From Embleya sp040605455 (GTDB lineage: Bacteria; Actinomycetota; Actinomycetes; Streptomycetales; Streptomycetaceae): a stretch of 64,000 bases of DNA. Position numbers and translations under genes: made by a program. Under the pieces are notes generated by a model. It worked only from the letters and a program-made list of their open reading frames with translations, had not been told where the DNA came from and did not search any database. Where the stretch lies: assembly GCF_040605455.1 (NCBI RefSeq), contig NZ_JBEXCV010000004.1, positions 67,923 to 131,922 on the forward strand, read 5' to 3'. This document shows positions 41,301 to 49,902 of the stretch, in pieces. Each line of letters begins with the position of its first letter. Position 1 is the stretch's first letter.

Positions 41301-44300
41301 AGTTGGTCCTTGGGCAGTCGGATGTGCGACGAGGTGCCGTCGAAGCCGGTCGCCCGGTCGCCGGTGGCCCCGAACGCACCCACGACACCCTGACGAACGT
41401 TCCAGGAGCCGCCCGCGTCGGTGGCCGGTCCCGGTACCAGGTCGATCGGCGCCGTACCGCTGTCGCTTACCGTCAACGGCCAGTATCCCGTCGGGCCGGC
41501 CGCGAGAATCCTCCTGCGGTAGTCCGCCGCGAGGTCGTCGGCCGCTGCGGCGTGGGCGGCGATGGTAGACGCGTCCAAGGTCTTGCGGTAGACGGCGACC
41601 TCGTCGATCCGCCCCTCGAAGTACCCGGACCCGGCCGGTGCCTTCTCGTACCCCGCGGTGGCACCCGCACCGACGAAGCTGCGCAGGCTCTTCTCGTGGA
41701 ACACCGCGCCACTGATCGTGCCCGCCACGACGCCGTCGAGGTAGAGCGTGTGTACGACGCCGTCGGTGGTGAGCACGACATGGTGCCATCGGTCGTCGTC
41801 GACGGACTTCTCGGTGACGATCTGCGGCAACGCCGTTCCGCTCGTCGTGAAGAACTTGCCGCGCAACTTCCCGTCGGTGTCGACGTACAGCGCAGGCGTG
41901 TAGGTCGTCTGCGATTCCCCGATGCCGGCCGACTGGTAGCCGAACAACACACCCGGCTTCGACGTTTCGAAGGACATCTCGATGGTGGCCTGGGACGAGC
42001 CGTGGATCATTCCCTGAGGCAACTCGATATAGGAATTGATGCCGTTGAACTCCGCGGAGCCTTCGTCGAAGGTGGCCCCGTAGGTGCTACCACTCGTGGC
42101 GAACGCGCGCGCCGCCCCGTTCGTGGCGCGGGCACCCTGCTGCGAGGTGACCTCCGACCCGGACGTCTCGTTCAGCCGGTAGTACGACCACGGCCCCGAG
42201 GAGGCCACCGCCGCGCGATAGGCGGGTGCGCTGTTCGGTATCACCGCGCTTCGCGCAGCGAAGTGCTCGGCCACCGCCGTCGCGTCGATCGCCCGGTCGT
42301 ACACCGCCACTTCGTCCATCGACCCGTCGAAACGGCCGACGGTGCCGGGGGCTTCCGCCCAGCCGGCGACGAATCCGGCGCCCAGGTACACCCGGCTCGA
42401 ACTCTCGTGGTTGATCGCGCCGTTGATGCTTCCCGCCTTGGCGCCGTCCAGGTAGAGCGACTGCACGCTGCCGTCGGCGGTCAATACCGCGTGGTGCCAG
42501 CGGCTGTCGGTGACCGCCTGGGCGGAGGTGACCGGTACCGCCCACGCGGCATCGGCTTGCATGAACTTCCCGCGCAGCTTGCCGTTGGTGTCGATGTAGA
42601 GCGCGGGGGTGTACGTGCCGCCCACCCCGGCCGGGTCGTCGATCGCATTGGACTGGTGTCCCAGCAGCACACCCGGCTTGTCGGTCTTGAACCACATCTC
42701 GATCGACAGCCGAGGCCGGGTCCGCAGCAGGTTCTGCGGCAACTCGACGTAGGACGTGCTCCCGTCGAACTCGGCCGCCGTGTCGTCGCCGCCCGCGAAC
42801 GCGCCCGCCCGGCCGGGGATCACATCGTGATAGGTGCCCGCCGCGGCACTGCCGAAGGCGTTGTTCGCGCCGGTCCCACCCTGTTCGCCGAGGCGGTAGT
42901 AGGCGACCGGCGCGGACGCGGTGATCGCGCTCGCGTAGCCGGCCGAGGACGCGGTGTAGGTCGGCTGGGCCAACTTCCAGGCGCCGCCGTTGATGTCGGT
43001 GACCTGGGTGACCCGGTCGGTACGGGCGTCGTACGCGACCTCCGCGTGCGTGCGCCCGGACGGCAGCGTGACCTTGGTCAGCTGGGTGGCCGCGGCGCGT
43101 GCGGCGTAGTGCTCGGCCACGCCCGTGGCGCCCAACGGGCGTTCGTACAGCGCGACATCGTCGATCGTGCCGTTGAAGTAGGCGATGGCGGCGGGTGATT
43201 GCGGCACGCCTTGGGCGAAGCCCGCGCCGACGAGGGTGTTGCTGCCGGCCGGGTGGTAGACCTCGCCCGAAAGCGTGCCCGCGGCCTGGCCGTCCAGGTA
43301 GAGCGTCTGTGCCGTCCCGGTCGCGGACAGCACCGCGTGGTGCCACTGGTTGTCCGTGACGACACCCGCGGACGTGATCGGGTCCGGGCTGGCACCTCGG
43401 GTGAGGAAACGACCGCGCAACCTGCCGTTGGTGTCGATGTAGAGGGCGGGGTTGAACTCCCCGCCCACGCCCGCCGGGTCGTCGAGCGCGCGGGCCTGCT
43501 GACTGAACAGCACCCCGGCACCGGTCGTCTTGAACCACATCTCGACGCTGAGGAAGGTCGACTTGCCCACGATGTCGGCCGGCAGTCGCACATACGACGA
43601 GGTGCCGTTGAAACCGGCCGCCTGGTCCGGGGATCCGCCGAGCGCACCGGCCTGACCGAGCGTCACGTTGCGGTACTCGGCGCCCTCCCGCGCGGTCGTG
43701 GTGGGCACGCTGTCGGCCGCGGTGGTCGTCGGGCCCGCGTCGCCGAACCGCCAGTACGAGCGCGGGCCGGCGTCCATCACCACGGAGCGGTAGTGCGATC
43801 CGGTGGTGTAGTCGTAGCGCGTGCACGGCGCGGCCGGTCCGGTACCGCCGGGCACGGGCGGGCATACGCTGGTCAGTCGGTCGCCTTCGTAGCCGTACGT
43901 CCACACCGGACCCGGGGTCGTCGCGTCGATCGGGTTCGTGCCGGCCTGGGTGACGTGCGCGCCGGTCCAGGTGAAGCTCAGGTAGCGGCCGGAGGTGACG
44001 TCCGTGGCCCTTGCGATCCGACCGTCGGTGCCGTAGGTGATCTGCTGGGTACGCCCCGCGTAGTCGGCGACGGAGATCAGTCGGCCCGCCGCGTCGAAGA
44101 CCTGCCGGGTGCCGGACTTGTCGGCGAGTTGCCAGCCGCCGCCCGATACCGCGGTGAAGGTGGCGAAGCCGCCCGACGGCGCGGCGTAACTGCCGTCCGC
44201 GTTGCGCCCGAAGCGCATCTGGCCGCCGGAGGCGAGCACGATGACGACGTTGCCGGAGCCGTCGTTGTCCGGGATCGCCCGCATGTCCCAGCGCGAGGCC

Positions 44301-47137
44301 CAGCCCGCGCCGAACGCGGTGTCGGTGCGCGGGTCGAGCGAGTTGTACGTACGCGCCACCGTCAGGTCGGGACCGACCGCGCTCACCGAGGCGTCGGTGG
44401 CGGCCGTCGTGTAGTTGCCGACCTGTTCGTTGAATTCCTTGCCCGCCGAGCCGGCCGCGAGGTGGCTGGTGATCGCCGGCTGCGGCACCTGGGTCGAGAA
44501 CATCGCGGGTCGCGCGAACGTGCCGTCCGCACCGCCGGAATCGCCGACCGTGCCGTACCAGGCGTAGGTCTTGCCCCAGGTCAGGTTCCACTCCTTGGGC
44601 ACCGTCCACGGCGAACTCGGCTGCCAATCGGAGGTGTGGCAGTCCTTGCGCGTGTTCGCGCCGTCGACCTCGCAGACCTCGAACTTGTAGCGCAGCGGCT
44701 GATTCACCGGCCAGGAGTCCCGGTCGTGCCCGGTCACGTGCAGCATCGGGGTCAGCGTCGAGAACGTGTACCCGCTCGGCGGCCAGGCCGCATCCACGGC
44801 CGGCGGGCGGTTGGGAATCGTGAACACGGCCGGGTTCGGGCGCAGCGAGGCGTCGGCGCCGTCACCGATGTAGCCGTACCAGGCGTAGGTTCCGCCCTTG
44901 GCCAGGTTCCAACTCGTGGGCACCGTAAACGAGGCCGGGGTCTGCCAGGGCGAGGATTGGCAGTTCTTGCGGTAGTCCTGCGCCTCGACCGCGCAGACCT
45001 CGAAGCGGTAGTCCAGCGAGGGCCGCGGCCAGTTGTCGGGGTCGTTGCCCGCGACGGTGAACGTCGGAGTCGTGGTGTCGGACTCGTAGCCGTTGCCGGG
45101 CGTCATCGACGTGATGACCGGCCACTTGTTGCTGGTGCCCAGGGCCATCGGCAGTGGCGGTACGCCCATTTGGGAGAACTTGGGGATGTTCGTCCCGTCC
45201 ATGTCCCAGGCGAGCGTGTATGTTCCCGGGGGCAGCTTGGCGATGGTGGCGTTCAGCGTCACCGACTGACCGGGCGCCACGTCGTTGGGCAGCTGCGTCC
45301 AGGCAACGGTGCCCAGTTCGGTGCCGCTCGCGTTGAACAGCCGGTAGTGGAGCGAGTGGATCCCCTTGGTCCAACCCACGGCACCGTTGTTGGTGACGGT
45401 GACGCTCGCGATGCCGTCCTGAGTGGCCGTCACTTCACGCACGAGGTTGTTGAATTTGTACGCGGCCCGGAAGGGCGTGTAGTCGATGTCGAGCTTGACG
45501 CCGCCGTTGGGCGCGGTGTCGAACTTCTTCCAGGTCTTCGGGTCGCCCTGGGCGGTGCGCACGGTCAGGCCGTTGTTCGCGGCGCCGGTGACCCAGCCCT
45601 GGATCAGGTCGCGACCGCCGGTGCCGAGGTCGACGACACCCCAGCCGTCGTTGCAGCCGTCCGACTCGTTGCCCAGGGCGAACGACGCCGAACCCAGCGC
45701 TGGACCATAGGACGGGCCCGGCCAGCGCACCGAACTCGGATTCCACGAGCCGGTGTTCCCGTGCACCGTCACCGCACGCGGCGCCTGGCAGTCCCAGGAG
45801 TGCACGTTCCACAGCGCGAGTCGGGCGCCGGTGATCGTGTTGTTCTGCAACTGGGCGGAGACCGCCGAGGTGTTGAGCAGGATCGCGGCGTTGGCACAGC
45901 CGCTGTCGCAGTTGTAGCCCAGGCGATAGACGTCGGTCTGGAAGAAGTTGCGACCCTGGACGATGCTCACCGAGTTCGAGGCGGGCGTCACCGCGACTGT
46001 GGGGTCGACCTTCACCGGGTACACCCGTCCCGGTGCGTCCAGCCAGGCGCGGTCGAGCTTGACCCGCAGCACCCGCACGCCGTCGGCCCGCGCGAGGAGT
46101 TCGTACGTCACACCGCCCGAGGTGGCGCCTTCGCCCGAGGCCGGATCGACCGCGGAGTCCATCATCCAGCCGTGCGGGATCATCGCCTGGACCGCGCCGG
46201 AGGCGTCGGTCAGGGCCACATTGCCGTTCTCGTCCAGGCTCGCGGTGAGCCCGGCCAGATGCAGCGGGAAGTCCCAGGTGTCGGGCGCGGACGGCGAGTT
46301 GAGGAGGATCGTCTCCTTGATCTCGCCGTCGCCGGCCTTCAGGTTGACGTCCGCCTGGGGCCGCGCGCCGGTGAAGGTGATGCTGTCCGACGCGGTTCGT
46401 CCGACGCTGGGGGTCGCGCCGTCGAGGCCGAAGCCGACACTGGTCCCGTTGCCTGTGTGCAGGGTGGCCAGTCGGGTGGCATCCGCCTTCGTCGCGACGT
46501 CGACGGGGTTCGCTGCGGCACGCGTGCGCCACCAGTCCGGGTCGGTCGCGCTGCCGCCCATCGGCGCGAGGGTGTCGTCGATCCTGGCCCATGTCCCGTC
46601 CGAAAGGCGGTAGTTGACCGGATCCTCGGAGACTTTGAGGGTGCGGCTGCCGTCGGCGTTCTCGTAGACGCTGGTGTGCGAATCGCGTTCGGCCGGTACC
46701 TCGCGGCTGGTGCGCTCGTCGAAGGACGAGCCGCCTGCGGGGTTCGGAGCCTGCGGGGCGGCAACGGCGAGGCTCGTGCCGTCGGCCTGCGGGGCCGACC
46801 GGATCTGCTGGGTACCGGCAGCGGCGAGCGGCCGCTCCGGGGTCGATTCGACCGGGGTCGGCGCCAACGGCCCCTGGTCCGGGCCGAGTTCCCCGGGAGC
46901 CGTGCCCGCGGATCGTCCGGCGGCATCGGCACCCGCGCGTGTCTGCGCCGTGTCGACCTGGTGCGAGCGGCCGGCGGCCGAACCCCATTCCTGGCTCGGC
47001 TTGCCGTATTTCGTCCCGCCTTGGGTGGCGGCGGACACGGCGGTCGCACCGCCGACGGTAAGACCCACGGTCATCGCCATCGCGGCGACGATCGCGGTCG
47101 GACGCTGCGCACGCAGCCACAACAGCCCACCGAGCAC
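35306..47137 (-). CDS. Giant secreted RHS/YD-repeat polymorphic toxin with LamG domains
   Basis: A 3943-aa exported toxin. The GTG at 47135-47137 (MLGGLLWLRAQRPTAIVAAM) is preceded by GGGGGAG at 7 nt; a signal peptide follows. The N-terminal 1000 residues include a DNRLRE-type region and two repeats of the YRFEVC...SSPW.VP..WNL..G.TYAWYG module. Four LamG (concanavalin-like) domains lie near residues 1180-1310, 1460-1600, 1700-1830 and 1930-2060, each with a WHHA/VVL and LYLDG signature. RHS/YD repeats (Y-x2-x-G-x-Y-like, e.g. TYDGLGRR, SYTYDADGN) fill about 2090-3430. The RHS core ends with GLGYQGAWTDPTTGQVNMAS, then RWYDPASGGFDSRDTW. A Pro/Gly/Lys hinge precedes the toxin (about 3690-3943), with HLIADNAGGANYTLRNFVAG and QNPANSPDMSGLERDI, a DNA/RNA non-specific endonuclease pattern. 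Confidence 0.92.
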   Translation of the reverse strand: MLGGLLWLRAQRPTAIVAAMAMTVGLTVGGATAVSAATQGGTKYGKPSQEWGSAAGRSHQVDTAQTRAGADAAGRSAGTAPGELGPDQGPLAPTPVESTPERPLAAAGTQQIRSAPQADGTSLAVAAPQAPNPAGGSSFDERTSREVPAERDSHTSVYENADGSRTLKVSEDPVNYRLSDGTWARIDDTLAPMGGSATDPDWWRTRAAANPVDVATKADATRLATLHTGNGTSVGFGLDGATPSVGRTASDSITFTGARPQADVNLKAGDGEIKETILLNSPSAPDTWDFPLHLAGLTASLDENGNVALTDASGAVQAMIPHGWMMDSAVDPASGEGATSGGVTYELLARADGVRVLRVKLDRAWLDAPGRVYPVKVDPTVAVTPASNSVSIVQGRNFFQTDVYRLGYNCDSGCANAAILLNTSAVSAQLQNNTITGARLALWNVHSWDCQAPRAVTVHGNTGSWNPSSVRWPGPSYGPALGSASFALGNESDGCNDGWGVVDLGTGGRDLIQGWVTGAANNGLTVRTAQGDPKTWKKFDTAPNGGVKLDIDYTPFRAAYKFNNLVREVTATQDGIASVTVTNNGAVGWTKGIHSLHYRLFNASGTELGTVAWTQLPNDVAPGQSVTLNATIAKLPPGTYTLAWDMDGTNIPKFSQMGVPPLPMALGTSNKWPVITSMTPGNGYESDTTTPTFTVAGNDPDNWPRPSLDYRFEVCAVEAQDYRKNCQSSPWQTPASFTVPTSWNLAKGGTYAWYGYIGDGADASLRPNPAVFTIPNRPPAVDAAWPPSGYTFSTLTPMLHVTGHDRDSWPVNQPLRYKFEVCEVDGANTRKDCHTSDWQPSSPWTVPKEWNLTWGKTYAWYGTVGDSGGADGTFARPAMFSTQVPQPAITSHLAAGSAGKEFNEQVGNYTTAATDASVSAVGPDLTVARTYNSLDPRTDTAFGAGWASRWDMRAIPDNDGSGNVVIVLASGGQMRFGRNADGSYAAPSGGFATFTAVSGGGWQLADKSGTRQVFDAAGRLISVADYAGRTQQITYGTDGRIARATDVTSGRYLSFTWTGAHVTQAGTNPIDATTPGPVWTYGYEGDRLTSVCPPVPGGTGPAAPCTRYDYTTGSHYRSVVMDAGPRSYWRFGDAGPTTTAADSVPTTTAREGAEYRNVTLGQAGALGGSPDQAAGFNGTSSYVRLPADIVGKSTFLSVEMWFKTTGAGVLFSQQARALDDPAGVGGEFNPALYIDTNGRLRGRFLTRGASPDPITSAGVVTDNQWHHAVLSATGTAQTLYLDGQAAGTLSGEVYHPAGSNTLVGAGFAQGVPQSPAAIAYFNGTIDDVALYERPLGATGVAEHYAARAAATQLTKVTLPSGRTHAEVAYDARTDRVTQVTDINGGAWKLAQPTYTASSAGYASAITASAPVAYYRLGEQGGTGANNAFGSAAAGTYHDVIPGRAGAFAGGDDTAAEFDGSTSYVELPQNLLRTRPRLSIEMWFKTDKPGVLLGHQSNAIDDPAGVGGTYTPALYIDTNGKLRGKFMQADAAWAVPVTSAQAVTDSRWHHAVLTADGSVQSLYLDGAKAGSINGAINHESSSRVYLGAGFVAGWAEAPGTVGRFDGSMDEVAVYDRAIDATAVAEHFAARSAVIPNSAPAYRAAVASSGPWSYYRLNETSGSEVTSQQGARATNGAARAFATSGSTYGATFDEGSAEFNGINSYIELPQGMIHGSSQATIEMSFETSKPGVLFGYQSAGIGESQTTYTPALYVDTDGKLRGKFFTTSGTALPQIVTEKSVDDDRWHHVVLTTDGVVHTLYLDGVVAGTISGAVFHEKSLRSFVGAGATAGYEKAPAGSGYFEGRIDEVAVYRKTLDASTIAAHAAAADDLAADYRRRILAAGPTGYWPLTVSDSGTAPIDLVPGPATDAGGSWNVRQGVVGAFGATGDRATGFDGTSSHIRLPKDQLAGVSQFTTELWFQADGPGVLMGYSTQDLPYSGADTPATPMLYVGTDGQLRGEIWNGTPAPITSPESVLDGRWHHAALSVDVPGKTQKLYLDGNLVGAPMDATSVVVDPYITIGAGPVNNLAWPAKPTDVRGYFKGAIDEVAIHHQALTADTIARHYASGTTTEAAALTTTTTVTDPNNRQERRTYDAFRGRALSVTDVEGATTTYGYDSGGFRHTVTDANGNSLISGHDARGNEISRTTCRSTTQCWTGYQEFYLNKDNALDPRNDQLIAVRDPRSADVGDNTYRTTYAYTTTGHPSGETRPDGSTTQRAYTTGTEAAVGGGTVPAGLLASTTQPGNRVTTFAYYANGDLAATTDPVGLITRQTYDGLGRRSTTTEVSDSVPAGVTTTTAYDYASRPTTATEPGVRNEITGVTHTLRGTTVYDVDGRVVEESTADLTGGDTTRTSTYTYDTKGRPESATDPEGGVTRTAYDSFGRLISRTDPVGGEIRYSYTPGGQPAETVLVGWDGDPSGTPRDLVVESRAYDPAGRLASVTDAMGATTSYTYYDDDTKAETVARGVRQPDDSTRDIVLERLSYDGAGNVTRSITGGTTITDFTYDAQSRPVKTVLDPGGLSRESSTVYDPAGFVGRTLRTGTGITTPEATDFTYDKAGRVLRQTAHNETGTPRVDDVLVATWKRDQRGLVLEEVSPNGNAAGATPSAHAVTQTYDVLGREVSTASPTVEVTVGGAAPTNTRPTTTVGYNAFGEPVVSRDANGRVTTSVTDRAGRTTSTTLPPYTPAGATQPITATSQVRYDKAGRAIESTDPLGRTGKMRYDRMGNVVEKTAPEAPTQQGALANPGTNQGPLMNQTFADAPPMPATWHYTYDANGRQLSAVDPEGARTEATYDQLGRQLTSTRVERFPTANNFTTTMTYDDAGRVVSTKSPTGRVAGSSYNVAGEPLASTDPLGNTMTAEYDGLGRKVRVADPTLRSTRWSYSPLGRVDSVLNFSYKERTSVTTSYTYDADGNQVSTVTPTGGRTDLAYDAAGRLTRQTEKVDAGTSIVSSFGYDAMGNRTRFTDGKGNSTIYTHTAWDQPESVIEPATTAHPNLADRTWTTTYDAVGQATIQSAPGGVRSNNTYDHLGRLVEQTGTGAEAATDKRVFAYDGSGRLTKAQTFGAVTAKSTNTYTYNDRGLLLSSAGTSGSSQYTWDAESQLAQRTDAAGTTVFGYDGAGRTASVLDPQSGVRVEREYDAAGRPTNETYQRPSAGAPNGISAMSMPSSNRQYEYDPFGRLAVDGVYTDAGDRQQRTAYTYDDDGRVTGKDESVTGGRNNTYSYDLAGRLTQWNDGTTVTPYTWDAAGNRTGAGTKTATYDERNRLLTAGDTSYAYTPRGTRSTITVPGLTKSMQFDAFEQLAQDSASYGYDAQGRMITRDGQSGFAYDGTTNNLVADGTTKFTRGAAGDLIATGNGTSATLAITDEHGDVTAALDPTTLNRTAATTYDPFGQVTSQTGARPGLGYQGAWTDPTTGQVNMASRWYDPASGGFDSRDTWTLAPSPSGNANRYAYGGGDPLTNTDPTGHCFWDACVAEGTAVYWAAAGAFAVGAACMAKCQSLAQGLANGLSNTWSGAQSLGSKIKNKWNSWSSGGGTITGTATLAGWWATHSTTADSAASSSAAAGTRAGDLNAWACRTYGACGSSGGPGNGPGAGPGTGGPGAGPGSRCVVGCRGGNGKGPGKGPSGKPPMKPKPKPPHRPTAPKNRPPTSATPVVDPLVAIIKGLLDGSRVFDTLQSTTNLQPGPVYNPDQVAQDEHSLEMLKAFFPEETIDTGLGFGDSGANIDRRRTRNECQRDFPSKEAGYFYAPMTKFGPNDEDCRATGAVAIIDGDDVRTGLERRDPKWKPAGYSTLPAGNRAALHLIADNAGGANYTLRNFVAGYQNPANSPDMSGLERDIQNAATGGQVISVGVLPIYGDPTRHAGVPDRIRMVAHGSGGYALNCTVYNSPQGGYDCTQRTSGGPLSRP

Positions 47138-47377
47138 GGGACTGCTCCCCCAGGAATAGAGATATGACAGGCGCACATCCAAATGGCCGGCGGGGTGGTT
47201 GAACAATTTATTTGGTTCTATATCGACAGATGATTCACGTCATAGCGATGCCATACAACTTTTGATCACTGCCAAGCGTCGCGGGCGGTTCGGGACGGCC
47301 CGGGCCACCCGACGACTTACGGAGCAACCCGATCGGCGCGCGTGTGCCGTGGGTCGGCATGGGGGTGGCCTGTGAGC
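47138..47377. promoter_or_regulatory. AT-rich divergent promoter region of the RHS gene
   Basis: The stretch 47195-47275 is distinctly AT-rich for this genome (for example caatttatttggttc), unlike all nearby DNA. It lies directly upstream of the RHS gene and divergent from a small gene. I see no consensus -35/-10 pair that I would commit to. The composition fits acquired DNA and a target for nucleoid silencing proteins. Confidence 0.4.
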
Positions 47378-47683
47378 ATGGCCGGTATGGACAATTGGTT
47401 TCCCAGGCATCCCGGGGACGATCCGTTGGAGCGGGCTTCCGTGGTGGGTGAGTTGCCCGAAGTCGAGGGTGCCGCACGCCGGTTGGCGGAGGCGCTGCTC
47501 GGGTGGCACAACGCGGCGCCCGGAGCGGCGGAACCGGCGCACGAGGTACGGGTCGTGGTGGCGCCGGCCGCACCGGCGGACCGAGAGCTGTGTTGGCGGA
47601 TCGAGGTCGCGCCGGATCGAGTGGAGCGGTTGATCGCACTACTGCGACGCGATACCGAGGCGCTGTTCGCGGCGCGCGAGTGA
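47378..47683 (+). CDS. Small protein of unknown function
   Basis: A 101-aa acidic protein starting MAGMDNWFPRHPGDDPLERA (a GTG two codons upstream is also possible; GGGGGTGG lies before both). Two helical stretches (VVGELPEVEGAARRLAEALL; RVERLIALLRRDTEALFAAR) flank a strand-rich middle (EVRVVVAPAAPADRELCWRI). No family is recognised. Divergent from the RHS toxin gene. Confidence 0.6.
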   Translation: MAGMDNWFPRHPGDDPLERASVVGELPEVEGAARRLAEALLGWHNAAPGAAEPAHEVRVVVAPAAPADRELCWRIEVAPDRVERLIALLRRDTEALFAARE

Positions 47684-47957
47684 GGCCTTGCGGGGGTCGC
47701 TCGATAAGCATTCAGTCCGGCATATTCGCGATAATGTGCCCGGCCGTCCGCACGGTGAACCGCTCGGGGAAGCAGCCGACCGGGCCCGGCATCGCCCTCA
47801 CCCGCCGCCCGCCGCCCGCCGCCCGCCGCTCCATCGACCGATCCCGTGGCCTACCGACCTGATCCGACCGAGCCGATACCGCCGCGGTGGCCTTGCCGTT
47901 CGCCGACCCGGTGGCGGCGACGGGGCGGTTGTAGCCTTCGCGAACGGGGCCGAGCGG

Positions 47958-48635
47958 ATGGGGCACGAGTACTTGGGGGCGGGAATGCAGTGGGACTTCA
48001 CTCGGACGCGGTTGCGTGAGGGGTACGCGATCGCCGACGTGGACGCGTTCCTGGCCTTGGTGCGCAGCAGCCTGGACGGCAGCGCCGCAGTGCCGCTGAC
48101 GCCGGCTCAGGTGCGCGAGCAACAGTTCACCACGGTGCGGTTGCGCATGGGCTACGACGAGGACGAGGTCGACGCCGCACTCGACGAGATCGAGGCCAGA
48201 CTCGCGGCCCACGGCGGGGCGTGGGGCTCGCGTGGGCCACGGGTCGCGGACGCGAGAGGCGACCGGGCTGCGGACGGGCGTTGGGGCGCGGACGCGGGAA
48301 CGGAGCGGCGCGCGGACGCGGACGAATCCCGCCCGGCGGCCGATCGGTTCGCCGAGGCGCGGGCCGAGGCGGACGTGAAGGCGGTGACCCTGCGGCCGGC
48401 CGGGGAGCGCTTCGACCCGGTCCGGCGCGGCTACGACCGGGAGACGGTCGACGCTTTGGTGAACCGGGTCGGCGAGGCACTGCGAAGCCGGGTGCGGTTG
48501 TCCCCCGAGGAGGTCCTCGCCGACCGCTTCGACATCGCCCGCCGCGGCTACGACCGCGCCCAGGTGGACGCATGGCGCGGCCGCACCGCCGACCTACTCA
48601 TCCGTCGCCGCCTGAACGACGCAGCGGGGGGCTGA
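47958..48635 (+). CDS. DivIVA-domain repeat protein
   Basis: A 225-aa protein carrying four copies of the DivIVA-domain signature F..vRlR.GYd..eVDaf: FTRTRLREGYAIADVDAFLA, FTTVRLRMGYDEDEVDAALD, FDPVRRGYDRETVDALVNRV and FDIARRGYDRAQVDAWRGRT. A charged Ala/Asp/Arg-rich linker (about 80-125) separates the two pairs. DivIVA-type motifs recognise membrane curvature and poles in growing actinobacteria, but this is not the essential DivIVA itself. The start is uncertain; MQWDFTRTRL, nine codons later, is an alternative. The 274-bp spacer upstream has no gene. Confidence 0.8.
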   Translation: MGHEYLGAGMQWDFTRTRLREGYAIADVDAFLALVRSSLDGSAAVPLTPAQVREQQFTTVRLRMGYDEDEVDAALDEIEARLAAHGGAWGSRGPRVADARGDRAADGRWGADAGTERRADADESRPAADRFAEARAEADVKAVTLRPAGERFDPVRRGYDRETVDALVNRVGEALRSRVRLSPEEVLADRFDIARRGYDRAQVDAWRGRTADLLIRRRLNDAAGG

Positions 48636-48763
48636 ACGAGGGGGTCGGCGCGCACCGGGCCGGTGCCTGGCGGACATCGCGGCGCCGCGAGTCGGAACGA
48701 CCGGCCGCCGGACCCGTGCCTGGTACGGCCCGGCCGAGTCGACCCGGGTGCGCCGTCATCCGC

Positions 48764-49900
48764 TCACTCCACCGCGGTCGCACCCGTTCGGATCACCTGC
48801 CTGATCGCCTCCCCGCCCGCCAGGGCCTCCATCGCCTCGTTGAGGTCGGTCAGGGGTACCGTCGCGGTGTGCAGGTGCTCGACCGGCATCAGGCCGGCGC
48901 GCCACAGCGCCAGGTAGCGCGGGATGTCCCGGCGCGGCACCGCGTCGCCCATGTACGAGCCGATCAGCGACTTGCCCTCACCCGCGAAGGCCAACGCCGG
49001 TACCGCGTCCAGCGTGCGGCCCGGTGCGGGCAGGCCGACGGAGACCACGCGGCCGCCCCGGTCCACCGCGGCCAGGCAGTCCGCGACCACGGCCGCGCTG
49101 CCGACCGCCTCGATCGCGACGTCGAGGCCGCCGTCGGTGAGGTCGCGGATCGCGGTGACCGCGTCGGCCGGGTCGAACGCGTGCGACGCGCCCAGGCGCA
49201 GGGCCAGTTCGCGCTTGGCCGGCATCGGGTCGACCGCGACGATCGGGTACGCACCCACCGCCCGTGCGCCGAGCACCGCGGAGAGCCCGACCCCGCCGAG
49301 GCCGAACACCGCGACCGACTGGCCGGGCCGGACCGCCGCCGTGTTGATCACGGCGCCCGCACCGGTGAGCACCGCGCAGCCGAACATCGAGGCCACCTCA
49401 AACGGCACGTCGCGCGGGATCGGCACCACCGATTCCTGGGCCACCACCGCGAATTCGGCGAACGCGGAGACCCCGAGCTGGTGGTGCACCACGTCGCCGG
49501 CGGCATCCCGCAGCAGCGCGGGCCCGTGCAGGAGCCCGCCCGAGCCGTTGGCCGTGGCGGCGGCCGAGCACAGTGCCGGCCGGCCCTCGTCGCAGCGCGT
49601 GCAGTGGCCGCAGCTGGGCACGAACACGAGCGCGACGTGCTCGCCCGGCGCGACCCGGTCCACGCCTGGCCCGACCGCCTCGACCACGCCGACCGCCTCG
49701 TGCCCGAGCGCCATCGGCAGCGGCCGGACCCGGTCGCCGTTGACCACGGACAGGTCGGAGTGGCACAGGCTCGCGGCGGCGATCCGGACCAATACCTCGC
49801 CCTCGCGCGGGTCGCCGAGTTCGACCTCCTCGATCGCGACGGGCCGGCTCACCTGATATGGACGCTCCCGCGATATCCCGCGCAGGACGGCCGCCCGCAT
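48764..49900 (-). CDS. Zinc-dependent alcohol dehydrogenase (MDR superfamily)
   Basis: A 378-aa medium-chain dehydrogenase. It has the catalytic zinc Cys and acid in SLCHSDLSVVNGDR, the zinc ligand motif LGHEAVGVVEAVGPGVD, the four-Cys structural zinc lobe CGHCTRCDEGRPALC, and the Rossmann motif VAVFGLGGVGLSAVLGARAV. The coenzyme is probably NAD (IVAVDPMPAKR, Asp after the second strand). The substrate is unknown; position at the end of a glycerol operon suggests an alcohol or aldehyde from that pathway. It starts 2 bp after the ABM monooxygenase stop codon. Confidence 0.92.
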   Translation of the reverse strand: MRAAVLRGISRERPYQVSRPVAIEEVELGDPREGEVLVRIAAASLCHSDLSVVNGDRVRPLPMALGHEAVGVVEAVGPGVDRVAPGEHVALVFVPSCGHCTRCDEGRPALCSAAATANGSGGLLHGPALLRDAAGDVVHHQLGVSAFAEFAVVAQESVVPIPRDVPFEVASMFGCAVLTGAGAVINTAAVRPGQSVAVFGLGGVGLSAVLGARAVGAYPIVAVDPMPAKRELALRLGASHAFDPADAVTAIRDLTDGGLDVAIEAVGSAAVVADCLAAVDRGGRVVSVGLPAPGRTLDAVPALAFAGEGKSLIGSYMGDAVPRRDIPRYLALWRAGLMPVEHLHTATVPLTDLNEAMEALAGGEAIRQVIRTGATAVE

Positions 49901-49902
49901 CC

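Noticed and set aside
47235..47711. Minus-strand frames overlapping the small gene upstream of the RHS gene
   Set aside because: Arg/Pro-rich shadow composition and no ribosome site.
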